22,114 nucleotides of DNA, taken from IMG/VR virus record IMGVR_UViG_3300042260_000231, positions 1 to 22,114 of that record; one strand, written 5' to 3'. The notes below the pieces were generated by a model. It was given only the letters and a program-made list of their open reading frames with translations. It was not told where the DNA came from and did no database searches. Shown here in pieces: positions 1-7,700 of this stretch. Within the stretch, counting starts at the first letter, position 1. Each line of letters begins with the position of its first letter. The position numbers and the translations under genes are program-made. This DNA is from a virus.

Positions 1-114
1 GTAAGACACGGCCTGACATATTTGCAAGCCATACTCATAAGATTCTTTTTCTTTATCTGAAGCAAACTGATTTGGAAAATCAGTAGCAGGTATATTTATT
101 TTTACGTCTTTCAT
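1..114 (-). CDS. Probable portal protein, N-terminal part (runs off the window)
   Basis: Only the first 38 residues are in the window; the reading frame is open to the left edge. The start codon (112-114) lies directly beside the terminase stop codon (115-117), so the two genes are adjacent and probably translationally coupled. The visible part contains FPNQFASDKEKESYEYGLQI, which resembles the start of portal proteins that follow the large terminase in crAss-like and related Bacteroidota phages. The portal is the dodecameric ring through which DNA enters the head. The call rests on this resemblance and on gene order (terminase then portal). Too little is visible to confirm the fold. Confidence 0.5.
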   Translation of the reverse strand, partial: MKDVKINIPATDFPNQFASDKEKESYEYGLQICQAVSY

Positions 115-2361
115 TTATCTAATAAGTTCACTTCTAGTTCCTGAGTTATTATACTTTGCAAAATTAATACTTATTTTCGACTCTTTCTTTGCCGCTAAGT
201 ATATGTTCTTTTGATTAGCCATAATAGCTAGTCCTGAACTAATTGCCGCATCAAATTTAGTTCTATTATTTATATCAAATTTAGCCCACTCCTCTATCGT
301 TCTAGTGAAATACATATCTCCCATTTCATCTGAATCTCTGTATGTACCTTCTGTGTCTAATCCTACATACTTTTCTATATAAGACTGAATAGCGGCAGCA
401 TGAGATTGTTTAACATCCTCAGAAGAGTTAGGTATTCCTCCAAGTTCTCTTTCAGTCTTAGATAAATTTGTGAAGTGCTTGTCAGGTCTATTCATTGAAA
501 ATCCTCTATAGCCACGATTCTTAAAGTGATATAGTAATCTTGGCTTATTGTTCTCAACAAGAATAGGCATTCCATAAAAAACACAGGCCATTAATACTTC
601 TTCAAAAAATATTTCAGCTGTTTGTGGCCTAGCTATATACTCAAGAAAAAAATGATTGCTAGGAGCATTATCCATGTTAAACTTTGTAAGTCCATGCAAG
701 GAACCATTCGACCCTCCTCCTCCGACCGTACCGGATATGTCGTAAGGGTCACAGCCAAAAGCACCAATATGCTCATTACCAGGATACTTGTTTCCATTCT
801 TATAAATTACTTGATTCTGCATTGATGTATTTGGAATCCATGACACTAAGAACCTGCCTCTTGGATCTGGAGTCCATACCACATGAGTATCCTTTTCTCC
901 GTTCTTCCAGTGAAATGATCCTCTAGTTAGTATCTGATCTCTAATTAAAGAGTCGTTATAGTCTATCTGTTGATAGATCTTTGTAAGGTTGAATAATGAA
1001 GCCTTACTCTCGTCTCTAAACGCGTGCGACTCTGTTCTTGAGAACTGTCTATAAAATTCATTAAGAGCGTCAGCGTCATTTTTTAACGAAGCAACCTCAT
1101 TCTCCCAGTAGTCTATGGCACCATTGTTAATTGGTCTACCATCTATTCCAATTATAGGTGTTTCAGGCTTTCTAAATACAGGCATTCCGTATCTGTCAAT
1201 ATATCCTTCAAAGTTCCACTCCATTGGAATGTATAAAGAATACATGCCAGATTTAGTTTGTCCGTTCTCATTACGAGTTTTTATATTAGAATCCTCATAA
1301 AGCTTTTTAAAATTAGCTCCTCCTTTTGCAAGTGCATTAGGAGTAGACCCCATCATACACTTACCAATGATTCTACTACCCAAACGAAGACATGTTTTCC
1401 TAACTCGCCATCCGTTCAATATATTGTTAGGAGCCTCTAACTTACCCGATTCGTCCTCAACTAAATACACTAACTTTTCACCGTCATAACTGTTGTCTGC
1501 TGTGTTTTTCCAGTCAATAGATGTATCAAGACCTTCTAACTCAGATTCTGAGTTATTGTACATATTCTTTTTTGTAATCTTAGATGCAGGCACCCTAAAC
1601 GCTAGTTCTGTTTTAGGTTTATCCATACCGTCCATGATTGGTTTAAAAAAGAAAGGTAAATTGCTGGATATAGGAACCACCTTGTTTGTAAACATTGTCT
1701 TAGCGTCTCCCCCGGTCTTCGACTGAATACCTATTCTAGCGTCCTTAGCAAGAGTTCCAATATTTACAGCCTCAGACGAAGCCATAAACGAAAAACCTGA
1801 ACGCCTGATCTTTAGATATACCATTCCAAAACATCTAGGATCTGCCTTACACGCCTCCCAGTAAATAAAAAATATTCTATTAGCCTCTCTAAAATCAGGA
1901 AGTCCGACGTCAATCTTAGTCCATTGACAGTACATATAATGAGATCCGGTCATGTACGTTTCTACTCCATTGTTCATGAAGAAGAATCCTTTTTCACGTC
2001 TATCAAACTCTTCCTCTATGTAGTCTACCCACTTAGATTTAAATTCATTAGGCATGTCATGCCACTGAAATATTGATTTAATTTTATCGAGTTCTTTAGG
2101 GTATTCAAATGGCTCCCAGTATTGATTTTCTTTTTTCTTATCTCTAGAATATACGTTATCAGGAGTTGAAGGAAGGGCAATAAATAATCCGTTAACATTA
2201 TAAATATCTCCTACAGTACCATCCTTTGATATAACGACCATATCGTACTTCTCGTCATACCCATACTCCCAACTACCTTTCTTGTTTTTGTTAGCAAGAA
2301 CAGTTGCTGGAACATGATTACGTACTATGGAGTATAAGTTATTTTGACCTTCTTTCTGCAA
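115..2361 (-). CDS. terL: Terminase large subunit (packaging ATPase and nuclease)
   Basis: This 748-residue protein should be the packaging motor that pumps and cuts genome DNA at the portal. The ATPase half shows a deviant Walker A motif KIRRSGFSFM (residues 184-193), a Walker B-like hydrophobic strand ending in acidic residues (KLVYLVEDESGK, 296-307), and a coupling-motif candidate MGST (337-340). The C-terminal nuclease half has candidate metal ligands D538 (GCDPYD), E603 (ILVEN) and D649 (SSEDV). The block GSHYMYCQW...REANRIFFIYWEAC and the RRSG loop are typical of large terminases of crAss-like and related Bacteroidota phages. Its start overlaps the preceding gene by 23 bp, and the probable portal gene follows. 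The length is slightly above the usual 450-700 residues, with an N-terminal extension of about 100 residues. Confidence 0.92.
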   Translation of the reverse strand: MQKEGQNNLYSIVRNHVPATVLANKNKKGSWEYGYDEKYDMVVISKDGTVGDIYNVNGLFIALPSTPDNVYSRDKKKENQYWEPFEYPKELDKIKSIFQWHDMPNEFKSKWVDYIEEEFDRREKGFFFMNNGVETYMTGSHYMYCQWTKIDVGLPDFREANRIFFIYWEACKADPRCFGMVYLKIRRSGFSFMASSEAVNIGTLAKDARIGIQSKTGGDAKTMFTNKVVPISSNLPFFFKPIMDGMDKPKTELAFRVPASKITKKNMYNNSESELEGLDTSIDWKNTADNSYDGEKLVYLVEDESGKLEAPNNILNGWRVRKTCLRLGSRIIGKCMMGSTPNALAKGGANFKKLYEDSNIKTRNENGQTKSGMYSLYIPMEWNFEGYIDRYGMPVFRKPETPIIGIDGRPINNGAIDYWENEVASLKNDADALNEFYRQFSRTESHAFRDESKASLFNLTKIYQQIDYNDSLIRDQILTRGSFHWKNGEKDTHVVWTPDPRGRFLVSWIPNTSMQNQVIYKNGNKYPGNEHIGAFGCDPYDISGTVGGGGSNGSLHGLTKFNMDNAPSNHFFLEYIARPQTAEIFFEEVLMACVFYGMPILVENNKPRLLYHFKNRGYRGFSMNRPDKHFTNLSKTERELGGIPNSSEDVKQSHAAAIQSYIEKYVGLDTEGTYRDSDEMGDMYFTRTIEEWAKFDINNRTKFDAAISSGLAIMANQKNIYLAAKKESKISINFAKYNNSGTRSELIR

Positions 2362-2611
2362 ATCCCTGTAGTTTTTGTTCTGGCTTTTTCACCTCGTCTT
2401 GAGATTCATTTAGTTTTTCTTTTTCTAGCTCTATCCTGCTAAGTATACTAAACGCATCCTCAACAGCAAGTCGCTTAGTAGCTGCTGCATTCTTTAATTT
2501 ATCAGCGGATAGATCATCATCTCCACCTCTGATAATAGTATCCTCGGCTACCTTTATAAGCTCTTCAACAGCCTTGTATCCGGCATCAATTATTCTTTGC
2601 TTTAGTTCCAT
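2339..2611 (-). CDS. Terminase-adjacent small helical protein, possible small terminase subunit
   Basis: A 90-residue protein, predicted almost wholly helical. The central block (DKLKNAAATKRLAVEDAFSI, about residues 37-56) is followed by a charged helix and a Lys/Gln-rich tail. A similar small protein with the core AAxxKxLAxxDAFxIL sits directly upstream of the large terminase in many Bacteroidota phages as I remember them. Position and size suit a small terminase subunit, which recognises DNA and regulates the ATPase, but no helix-turn-helix is obvious. It overlaps the terminase start by 23 bp and the preceding gene by 10 bp, so all three are probably translated together. The gene is real; the function is inferred from position. 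Confidence 0.6.
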   Translation of the reverse strand: MELKQRIIDAGYKAVEELIKVAEDTIIRGGDDDLSADKLKNAAATKRLAVEDAFSILSRIELEKEKLNESQDEVKKPEQKLQGFAERRSK

Positions 2612-3168
2612 TTAAGTGTGATGTTATTAGTAAACATTCTGTACAGTTTTTGATCTTCTATAGTAAAAGGATATTCACTGTCTGGTTCAAATGCAATCTC
2701 ATCTCCAACGTTAAGTCCAAGAGATAATAGCTCATCGTTTATATATTCTATCGTACCTACTAATGGTTCTTCTTTGCAGTTTTTTTTAATTATAGAATCC
2801 TTTGATTCTACAGGCTTAATAAAACAATACTTAGAATGTGACTTCCAGTTATCGTTATGTTTATAAAGAAAAAATTGTTCGTAATCCACAAAGAACAAGT
2901 CATCTTTAAAATAACTAGCTCCGCTCTTCTCTCTACCACGCATGTCATAGTATAACTTAAATACGTTGTGATGTACAAGCAGCACATCTCCCTTAGATAT
3001 TTCTCCTGAATAATTGATAGGTGTTTCGACTACCTCAGCATACCTGTTTGACGACTCGTGGTCCTCCTGAGATACACTTGTAATTAAATCTATTCCTCCT
3101 ATATTTTTAATGTTATCATATCGCCTACCGTTTAACGGCCTCACGATGAACATGTTTGGGGATTTCAT
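2602..3168 (-). CDS. Protein with two GroES-like halves, terminase-adjacent
   Basis: A 188-residue protein that reads like two co-chaperonin (GroES) folds in tandem. In the N-terminal half, FIVRPLNGRR is followed by a GGIDLITS segment placed like the GroES mobile loop, then NRYAEVVETP and KGDVLLVHHNVF. These parallel the order in the phage's own GroES at 12812-13069 (GLLLSGS, RYKKGQVVRPG, DGDMIYYDKNAG). In the C-terminal half (about 136-188), VGTIEYI, LNVGDEIAF, YPFTIEDQKLYRM and NITLKW match the second half of a GroES subunit. Related proteins of unknown role occur near the terminase of other Bacteroidota phages. It could be a head-assembly factor, a co-chaperonin variant, or a virion protein that reuses the barrel fold. 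The gene overlaps its downstream neighbour and abuts its upstream neighbour. Confidence 0.6.
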   Translation of the reverse strand: MKSPNMFIVRPLNGRRYDNIKNIGGIDLITSVSQEDHESSNRYAEVVETPINYSGEISKGDVLLVHHNVFKLYYDMRGREKSGASYFKDDLFFVDYEQFFLYKHNDNWKSHSKYCFIKPVESKDSIIKKNCKEEPLVGTIEYINDELLSLGLNVGDEIAFEPDSEYPFTIEDQKLYRMFTNNITLKWN

Positions 3169-3395
3169 TAGAAGTTGATGTTGTACTCTATAGATATAGG
3201 CATGTTAGCATTAAATTCCTTCCAGAGAAATATTTCGTTTTCCTTCTCTATCCAAATCTTTATACCGCCTGTATTCTCGTCAAGTCGTATGAGATGAATT
3301 ATATAAGACTTATCTAATATGGGCTGACCTACAATGTAATGCATACCATTACTTTTGTAGTCAGCTCCTATTGTTATTTTTCTAATGTCGAACAT
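3168..3395 (-). CDS. Conserved phage protein of unknown function (75 aa)
   Basis: A short beta-rich protein with alternating hydrophobic strands (HYIVGQPI, YIIHLIRL, GIKIWI, EIFLWKEF) and ending in MPISIEYNINF. I recognise this general pattern from small proteins encoded before the terminase in Bacteroidota phages, but no function is known to me. There are no membrane segments, cysteines or catalytic motifs. Its start overlaps the stop of the preceding gene by one base, and its stop overlaps the start of the following gene, as expected inside a polycistronic late operon. It may be a small virion or head-completion protein; that is inference from location only. Confidence 0.6.
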   Translation of the reverse strand: MFDIRKITIGADYKSNGMHYIVGQPILDKSYIIHLIRLDENTGGIKIWIEKENEIFLWKEFNANMPISIEYNINF

Positions 3396-3643
3396 TACGC
3401 TTTTTGTTCTACTTCAGAGATGTCTCCTGTATTAATGTCGATAGAAATATTCTCTCCGTAAATTTCTGACAATTCTTTTTTAAGTTCGTCTTGCTTGATA
3501 AACTTTTCGTTTACCTGTCTTAAAATATCAGACTTTTTGAACTCATACTCTGTCGTTAATTGACCTAACGCTTCGTTTGCTCCTTTAAAGAATTGCTCAA
3601 TTTCTTGTAACTTCTTTAATTCTTTTTCTTCGATTTTTTTCAT
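3395..3643 (-). CDS. Coiled-coil protein of unknown function (82 aa)
   Basis: A highly charged protein predicted to be one long coiled coil (about residues 1-62: EEKELKKLQEIEQFF, EYEFKKSDILRQVNEKF, QDELKKELSEIYG), followed by a short acidic end with INTGDIS. Similar small coiled-coil proteins with a closing 'IDxxTGxI' element are common in Bacteroidota phages. It is the first gene downstream of a -7 promoter box at 3663-3670, so it probably opens the transcript that continues through the GroES-like gene and terminase to the portal gene. No function can be assigned. Confidence 0.6.
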   Translation of the reverse strand: MKKIEEKELKKLQEIEQFFKGANEALGQLTTEYEFKKSDILRQVNEKFIKQDELKKELSEIYGENISIDINTGDISEVEQKA

Positions 3644-3662
3644 TTTGATTTAAATTTATTGG

Positions 3663-3670
3663 CAAATATA
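3663..3670 (-). promoter_or_regulatory. Bacteroidota -7 promoter element
   Basis: Read leftward this is TATATTTG, matching the TAnnTTTG -7 consensus, 19 nt before the start codon at 3643. The same octamer precedes the GroEL gene. A clear -33 element is not visible in the AT-rich stretch behind it. Confidence 0.5.
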
Positions 3671-3683
3671 CAAAATTATTTTT

Positions 3684-3947
3684 TTAATGTACGATTTTTA
3701 GAACATCTGCTGTTCTATATACCTTGCCTACTGCTAATCCGGCTGTAACTGCCGCTGCATTATCTGCATACTCAGGTACGCCAGTAAGTGACGGTGTGTT
3801 TAGTATTAGTAAATTCTGTTGTAGAAAACTAATTACATCTGCGAATGTAAAATTTCTAGTTTCTAAACTATTCTCTGCGTCTGTTCCAACTAACTTGTCA
3901 TCTACAGTAATTTCGCTGTCGTCTGGGTATTGGCTTATTTTAGTCAT
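3684..3947 (-). CDS. Small virion/fibre-associated protein sharing an N-terminal anchor with the tail fibre
   Basis: An 87-residue protein. Its first about 35 residues (MTKISQYP..DDKLVGTDAE....TRNFTF) closely parallel the start of the 1398-residue fibre encoded just upstream (MTKISTYVVDEKVTSLDKWI, then GSDA...TKNFTP). The C-terminal part (EYADNAAAVTAGLAVGKVYR, then TADVLKIVH) is a motif I know from ends of many phage structural proteins. It therefore looks like a minimal protein joining a virion attachment domain to a small C-terminal module, perhaps competing with or completing the fibre base. Its start overlaps the end of the preceding gene by 8 bp. Function is inferred from homology to its neighbour. 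Confidence 0.6.
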   Translation of the reverse strand: MTKISQYPDDSEITVDDKLVGTDAENSLETRNFTFADVISFLQQNLLILNTPSLTGVPEYADNAAAVTAGLAVGKVYRTADVLKIVH

Positions 3948-4260
3948 TTGTTGGTAGGTTTAATTGTACTATTACAGGGTTATTAATCAAATAAATAGCA
4001 TCAGCAATTTGTTGTTCCATTGCAGGAACATCTAATACTGAACTTAACCAACCAATTACTATTGTGTCTGTTAATTGGTCAAAAGGTATAAAATCTGATG
4101 ACGATGGCGGAGGAAAACTTTGCGCTCCATATATGTCACTTGAAACCCCATTATCATCTGTTCCTGTCAATCTCCAATGTACTGTTTGAATAACATCTGT
4201 CATTCCATCCTCACTAATTACACAGTCGCAAGGATCTGTAATCCATTTGTAAATTATCAT
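3940..4260 (-). CDS. Phage tail-associated protein of unknown function (106 aa)
   Basis: A small protein beginning MIIYKWITDPCDCVISEDGM, with a central VIQTVHWRLTGTDDNGVSSD strand pair and a C-terminal AMEQQIADAIYLI helix. The pattern 'Y.W....C......G..D.V..V.WRLTGTD..G' is familiar from small proteins encoded beside tail-fibre genes in marine and freshwater phages. It is probably a tail or fibre accessory protein. It lies between two fibre-associated genes, 27 bp after one and overlapping the next by 8 bp. Confidence 0.55.
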   Translation of the reverse strand: MIIYKWITDPCDCVISEDGMTDVIQTVHWRLTGTDDNGVSSDIYGAQSFPPPSSSDFIPFDQLTDTIVIGWLSSVLDVPAMEQQIADAIYLINNPVIVQLNLPTND

Positions 4261-4287
4261 ATTTATTGTTTTTTATTGTTTATAATT

Positions 4288-4752
4288 TTAACAAAAAGTT
4301 TCGTTTGTTATGTATCCATCTGATTGTATTTGAAAAGCAGTAGGTGTTCCATTATTATCCACATAATAGTATAAGTTTGAACCATTAAACGTTGTTGTTA
4401 AGCCTATATCTGTATAAACATAACTTCCTACCACAAGAGAAGAAGAATCAGAATAAAATAAACTATCAGGGTATCCAACCGCACAAGCAGTTGTGCCACT
4501 AACATTACCTACTGAATCAAATGTAAAAGCGTTTCCTATAACTCCACTAACCCAAGTACTTTTAGGAACTAATTGATTAGAAGCATAACCACTCATATAA
4601 GAACTATCTAAAACATATTTAGTCAAAGCATCATTTTTAGTCATACATTGATTAGATGTAACAGGAGATTGACCACTTTGTAAAGTGAATCCACCTCCCT
4701 GAGCATCTGTATAACTTACCATTTGATTACTCGCTAAATCACTCCAAGCCAT
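4288..4752 (-). CDS. Fibre-associated structural protein (154 aa)
   Basis: A Ser/Thr/Gly/Tyr-rich protein starting MAWSDLASNQMVSYTDAQGG and containing SNQCMTKNDALTKYVLD (about residues 34-50). I recognise this N-terminal block from secreted or virion beta-proteins of Flavobacteriia and their phages. The rest is low in charge and beta-rich, with a repeated Asn/Gly/Tyr pattern (GSNLYYYVDNNGTPTAFQIQ) typical of surface or fibre domains. The start overlaps the end of the long tail-fibre gene by 14 bp, so it is probably coupled to fibre production, possibly as a fibre tip or adhesin subunit. Confidence 0.55.
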   Translation of the reverse strand: MAWSDLASNQMVSYTDAQGGGFTLQSGQSPVTSNQCMTKNDALTKYVLDSSYMSGYASNQLVPKSTWVSGVIGNAFTFDSVGNVSGTTACAVGYPDSLFYSDSSSLVVGSYVYTDIGLTTTFNGSNLYYYVDNNGTPTAFQIQSDGYITNETFC

Positions 4753-7700
4753 TTTCTAATTGTTTAATTCTATTTTCTAACATTTCAATCTTAGCAACGA
4801 GAACTTCTACATAGTTTACAGATAACATTCCATCTGCTCCTTCATTAACCGCATCAGGCATTACTTCTCTAATTGCTTGCGCTACATATCCAATATGAAT
4901 TTTATCATCTCTTTTATCTTTCCACTTATATTTAATTACGTCGCCATCTCTTGAAATAATATCCTTTAAACGTAAATCCGAACTTTGAAAGAATCCCGTT
5001 GCTAAAACATTCCCAGCTACTTGAAGTTTTTCAGCAGGACTTGTTGTCCCTATACCTACATTGCCTGAAGCATCAACTCTAACTCTTTCAGTAGTACCAC
5101 CTGTTTTAATTGTAAGAACACCACCCGTTGCTATTTCTGCTCCACTTACATTATTTTCAGGTGTCATATAAGCAGTAGATGAATATTGTAATTTATATCC
5201 TGCTCCTAAAGATATGTTACCACCTATAACAGAAAGTTTTTCACTTGGACTCGTTGTCCCTATACCTACGTTGCCACCTGAAGTGATTCGCATACGTTCT
5301 GTGGAACTTGTATTCCATATATGGTCTACACCATCGTATAATAATGTATTATAAACTGATGAACCCCTATTGTATGATAAAATTCTATTTGTAGTTGAAT
5401 TAAAGTTTGGTGTGATTTCTAATCCTTGAGAACCACCGTTAGAAACTACAAATTTTTCAACAGGACTACTTGTCCCTATACCTACGTTGCCTGAAGTGTT
5501 TATAGTTAATCCCGTACTATTAAAGCTATCCCCATAATTTATCCCGAAATCACCTGTTCCACTTCTATATCCTGCAGTCCAAAAAACAGTATTTGAACTA
5601 TTTGAAAAAGTTAATTTTGCGTGATTTCCTGCTGCACCTGATTGTACTCTTAAATTTGTATCATTAGATGCTCCTGCGTTTAAATGTAATAATGTTGAAG
5701 GACTCGTTGTCCCTATACCTACGTTTGTACCATTGTCATAAATTAAACTATTGCCTAAAGCAGTTGAACCTGTAAATTTAGGTAAGTAATTTGTTGTTCC
5801 TGTTCCTGTAATTGGATTGGTTAATAATGGTTGATATGATGTAGAATCTATAGAACCATCAGCTTTTAAAAATTGACTTGATGTACCACCTGATTTAATT
5901 ATAGATGAAGCAGTAACTGAACCTAAAAATGCGGCATTTCCGCTATCGTTAATAGTTAATGAATTATTTGAAGCGCTATTTTTAAAAATATATCCCCCTG
6001 AATTTATGGCGTTAAATTGGAAAAAAGATGAATTGACGTAAATAGATCCTTTCCTAACATTACTAATATAAAAATCTAAAAGATTATTTGACGAATTATC
6101 CCACGTAGTATTACCGCTTATAAAAGTTTTAATACCGTCTATGCTTTGATTCCCTGTTAAGTGAACAACATTATTATCATTAGCCTTATTATTAAAAGTC
6201 GTCCAATCAGTAGATGATAAATACCCATTAGTACTCCCCGATGCCTGAGTAATACTTATGGCGCCTGTTGTGTTGCTATATTGTATAGGAGCTGATGCGC
6301 TTAAAGAACCTAATGTAATATATCCCGCTCCGTTTGTGATCTGATTGTTATTGGTAGGTATTGTTATAACACCTGTTGTGCTATTATAAGCACCACTTCC
6401 TGCTGTAAATGATAATGCAACTCTAGCTCTACTGTTTAAAAAGTATTGATTAGTAGCTCCTTCAGATATATTATCAGTGGTTAAACTAACAGCTCCTGTA
6501 AAACCGTTTACTGAACTAACAGCATCTGTATTGTCCACTTTCTGCCAAGTACCACCGTGAAATATAGCCCAATCTCCAACCTTCCAATCAGTTATTCCGT
6601 TTAAGTCAGTGCTTCCAGCAACATTAACTATATAGTAATTTCCGTCTACTCCTACACTACTTGTTAAGGTTGGTGTGTTGGTGTTAGCATTCCATACTCC
6701 TTGATATATTGACCCTCCAATCAAACTGTTTATTTGATTCTGTAACTTACCAAATGCAGTAAGCATCGTGTCTGTGTCAACAATAGTACCTCCTGTAATG
6801 TTTACTCCACTAAGTATTTTAGCTGTTACAGAAGCGTTGTTTAAAGTAGCAGATGCAGCACCTGGACCTGAAGCAGTAACCTCCCCTGTAAGTGATGTAA
6901 TGTAATTTCCTGCTGCTTGTTTATTATTAAAAGTGATCCAATCTGAACTACTTAAAGCCCCGTTGGTTGATGAACTAGCAAGACCTAAAGATAACTGCTG
7001 ACCACTTAAACTAAGACCATTAGCGGTACCTATTGTAACAGAGTCGTGAGTAGGTATTGTCCAGGTTCTATTTGCTGTTAAATCGTAAGTAGTTCCATTG
7101 ATTGTTAATGTTCTCGTGTCTGTTACTGGAGTATACCCTAATGCAGAAGGAATTGTACTGTTTTCATATCTTGAATTAGAGTTATTCCAAAAAAGACCCT
7201 GACCATTAGTTGGCGAAGGTGCATATACGTCTTGCAAGTCCTTTATTTTAGGCATAACATGAGGCCTTACCATAAGGATTCCTTGATTGGCATGAGATTT
7301 TAGTACGGCCGCAACAGTTATTTTTGCATTTGGAGCATCTGGTCTTATAGTGGTTAACTCACCAGAAGCGGATATGTTAGATGCATAATATAGTATACTT
7401 CCTAAAGGATAAGAAGCTGTATCAAGAGTTCTAACCATTCCAAATACAGTAGTATATCCAAATTGATTTACAGTAAAGTCTTGAGTAGCGATACCAATAA
7501 AATATTCTGGATTTGCATTTATAGCTGTTGGTTCAGCTTTAGCAATAAGTATATGATCTCCTTGAACTCCAGCAAACATAATGGCGTCTCCGTTAGCAAT
7601 TGCTTCAGATGCTTTTCCATATATATGCATTTCTTGACCTGCCTGAAGAGTAACTCCTGCAATAAGGCCCATGTCGAAAGTACCGTCTTGCTGATTCCAA

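Noticed and set aside
4096-4125. A second CTGATGA sequence that might mark another hammerhead
   Set aside because: It lies in a coding gene and lacks stem II, stem I and a correctly placed GAAA; other CTGATGA occurrences (5355, 13398, 21147) fail in the same way.
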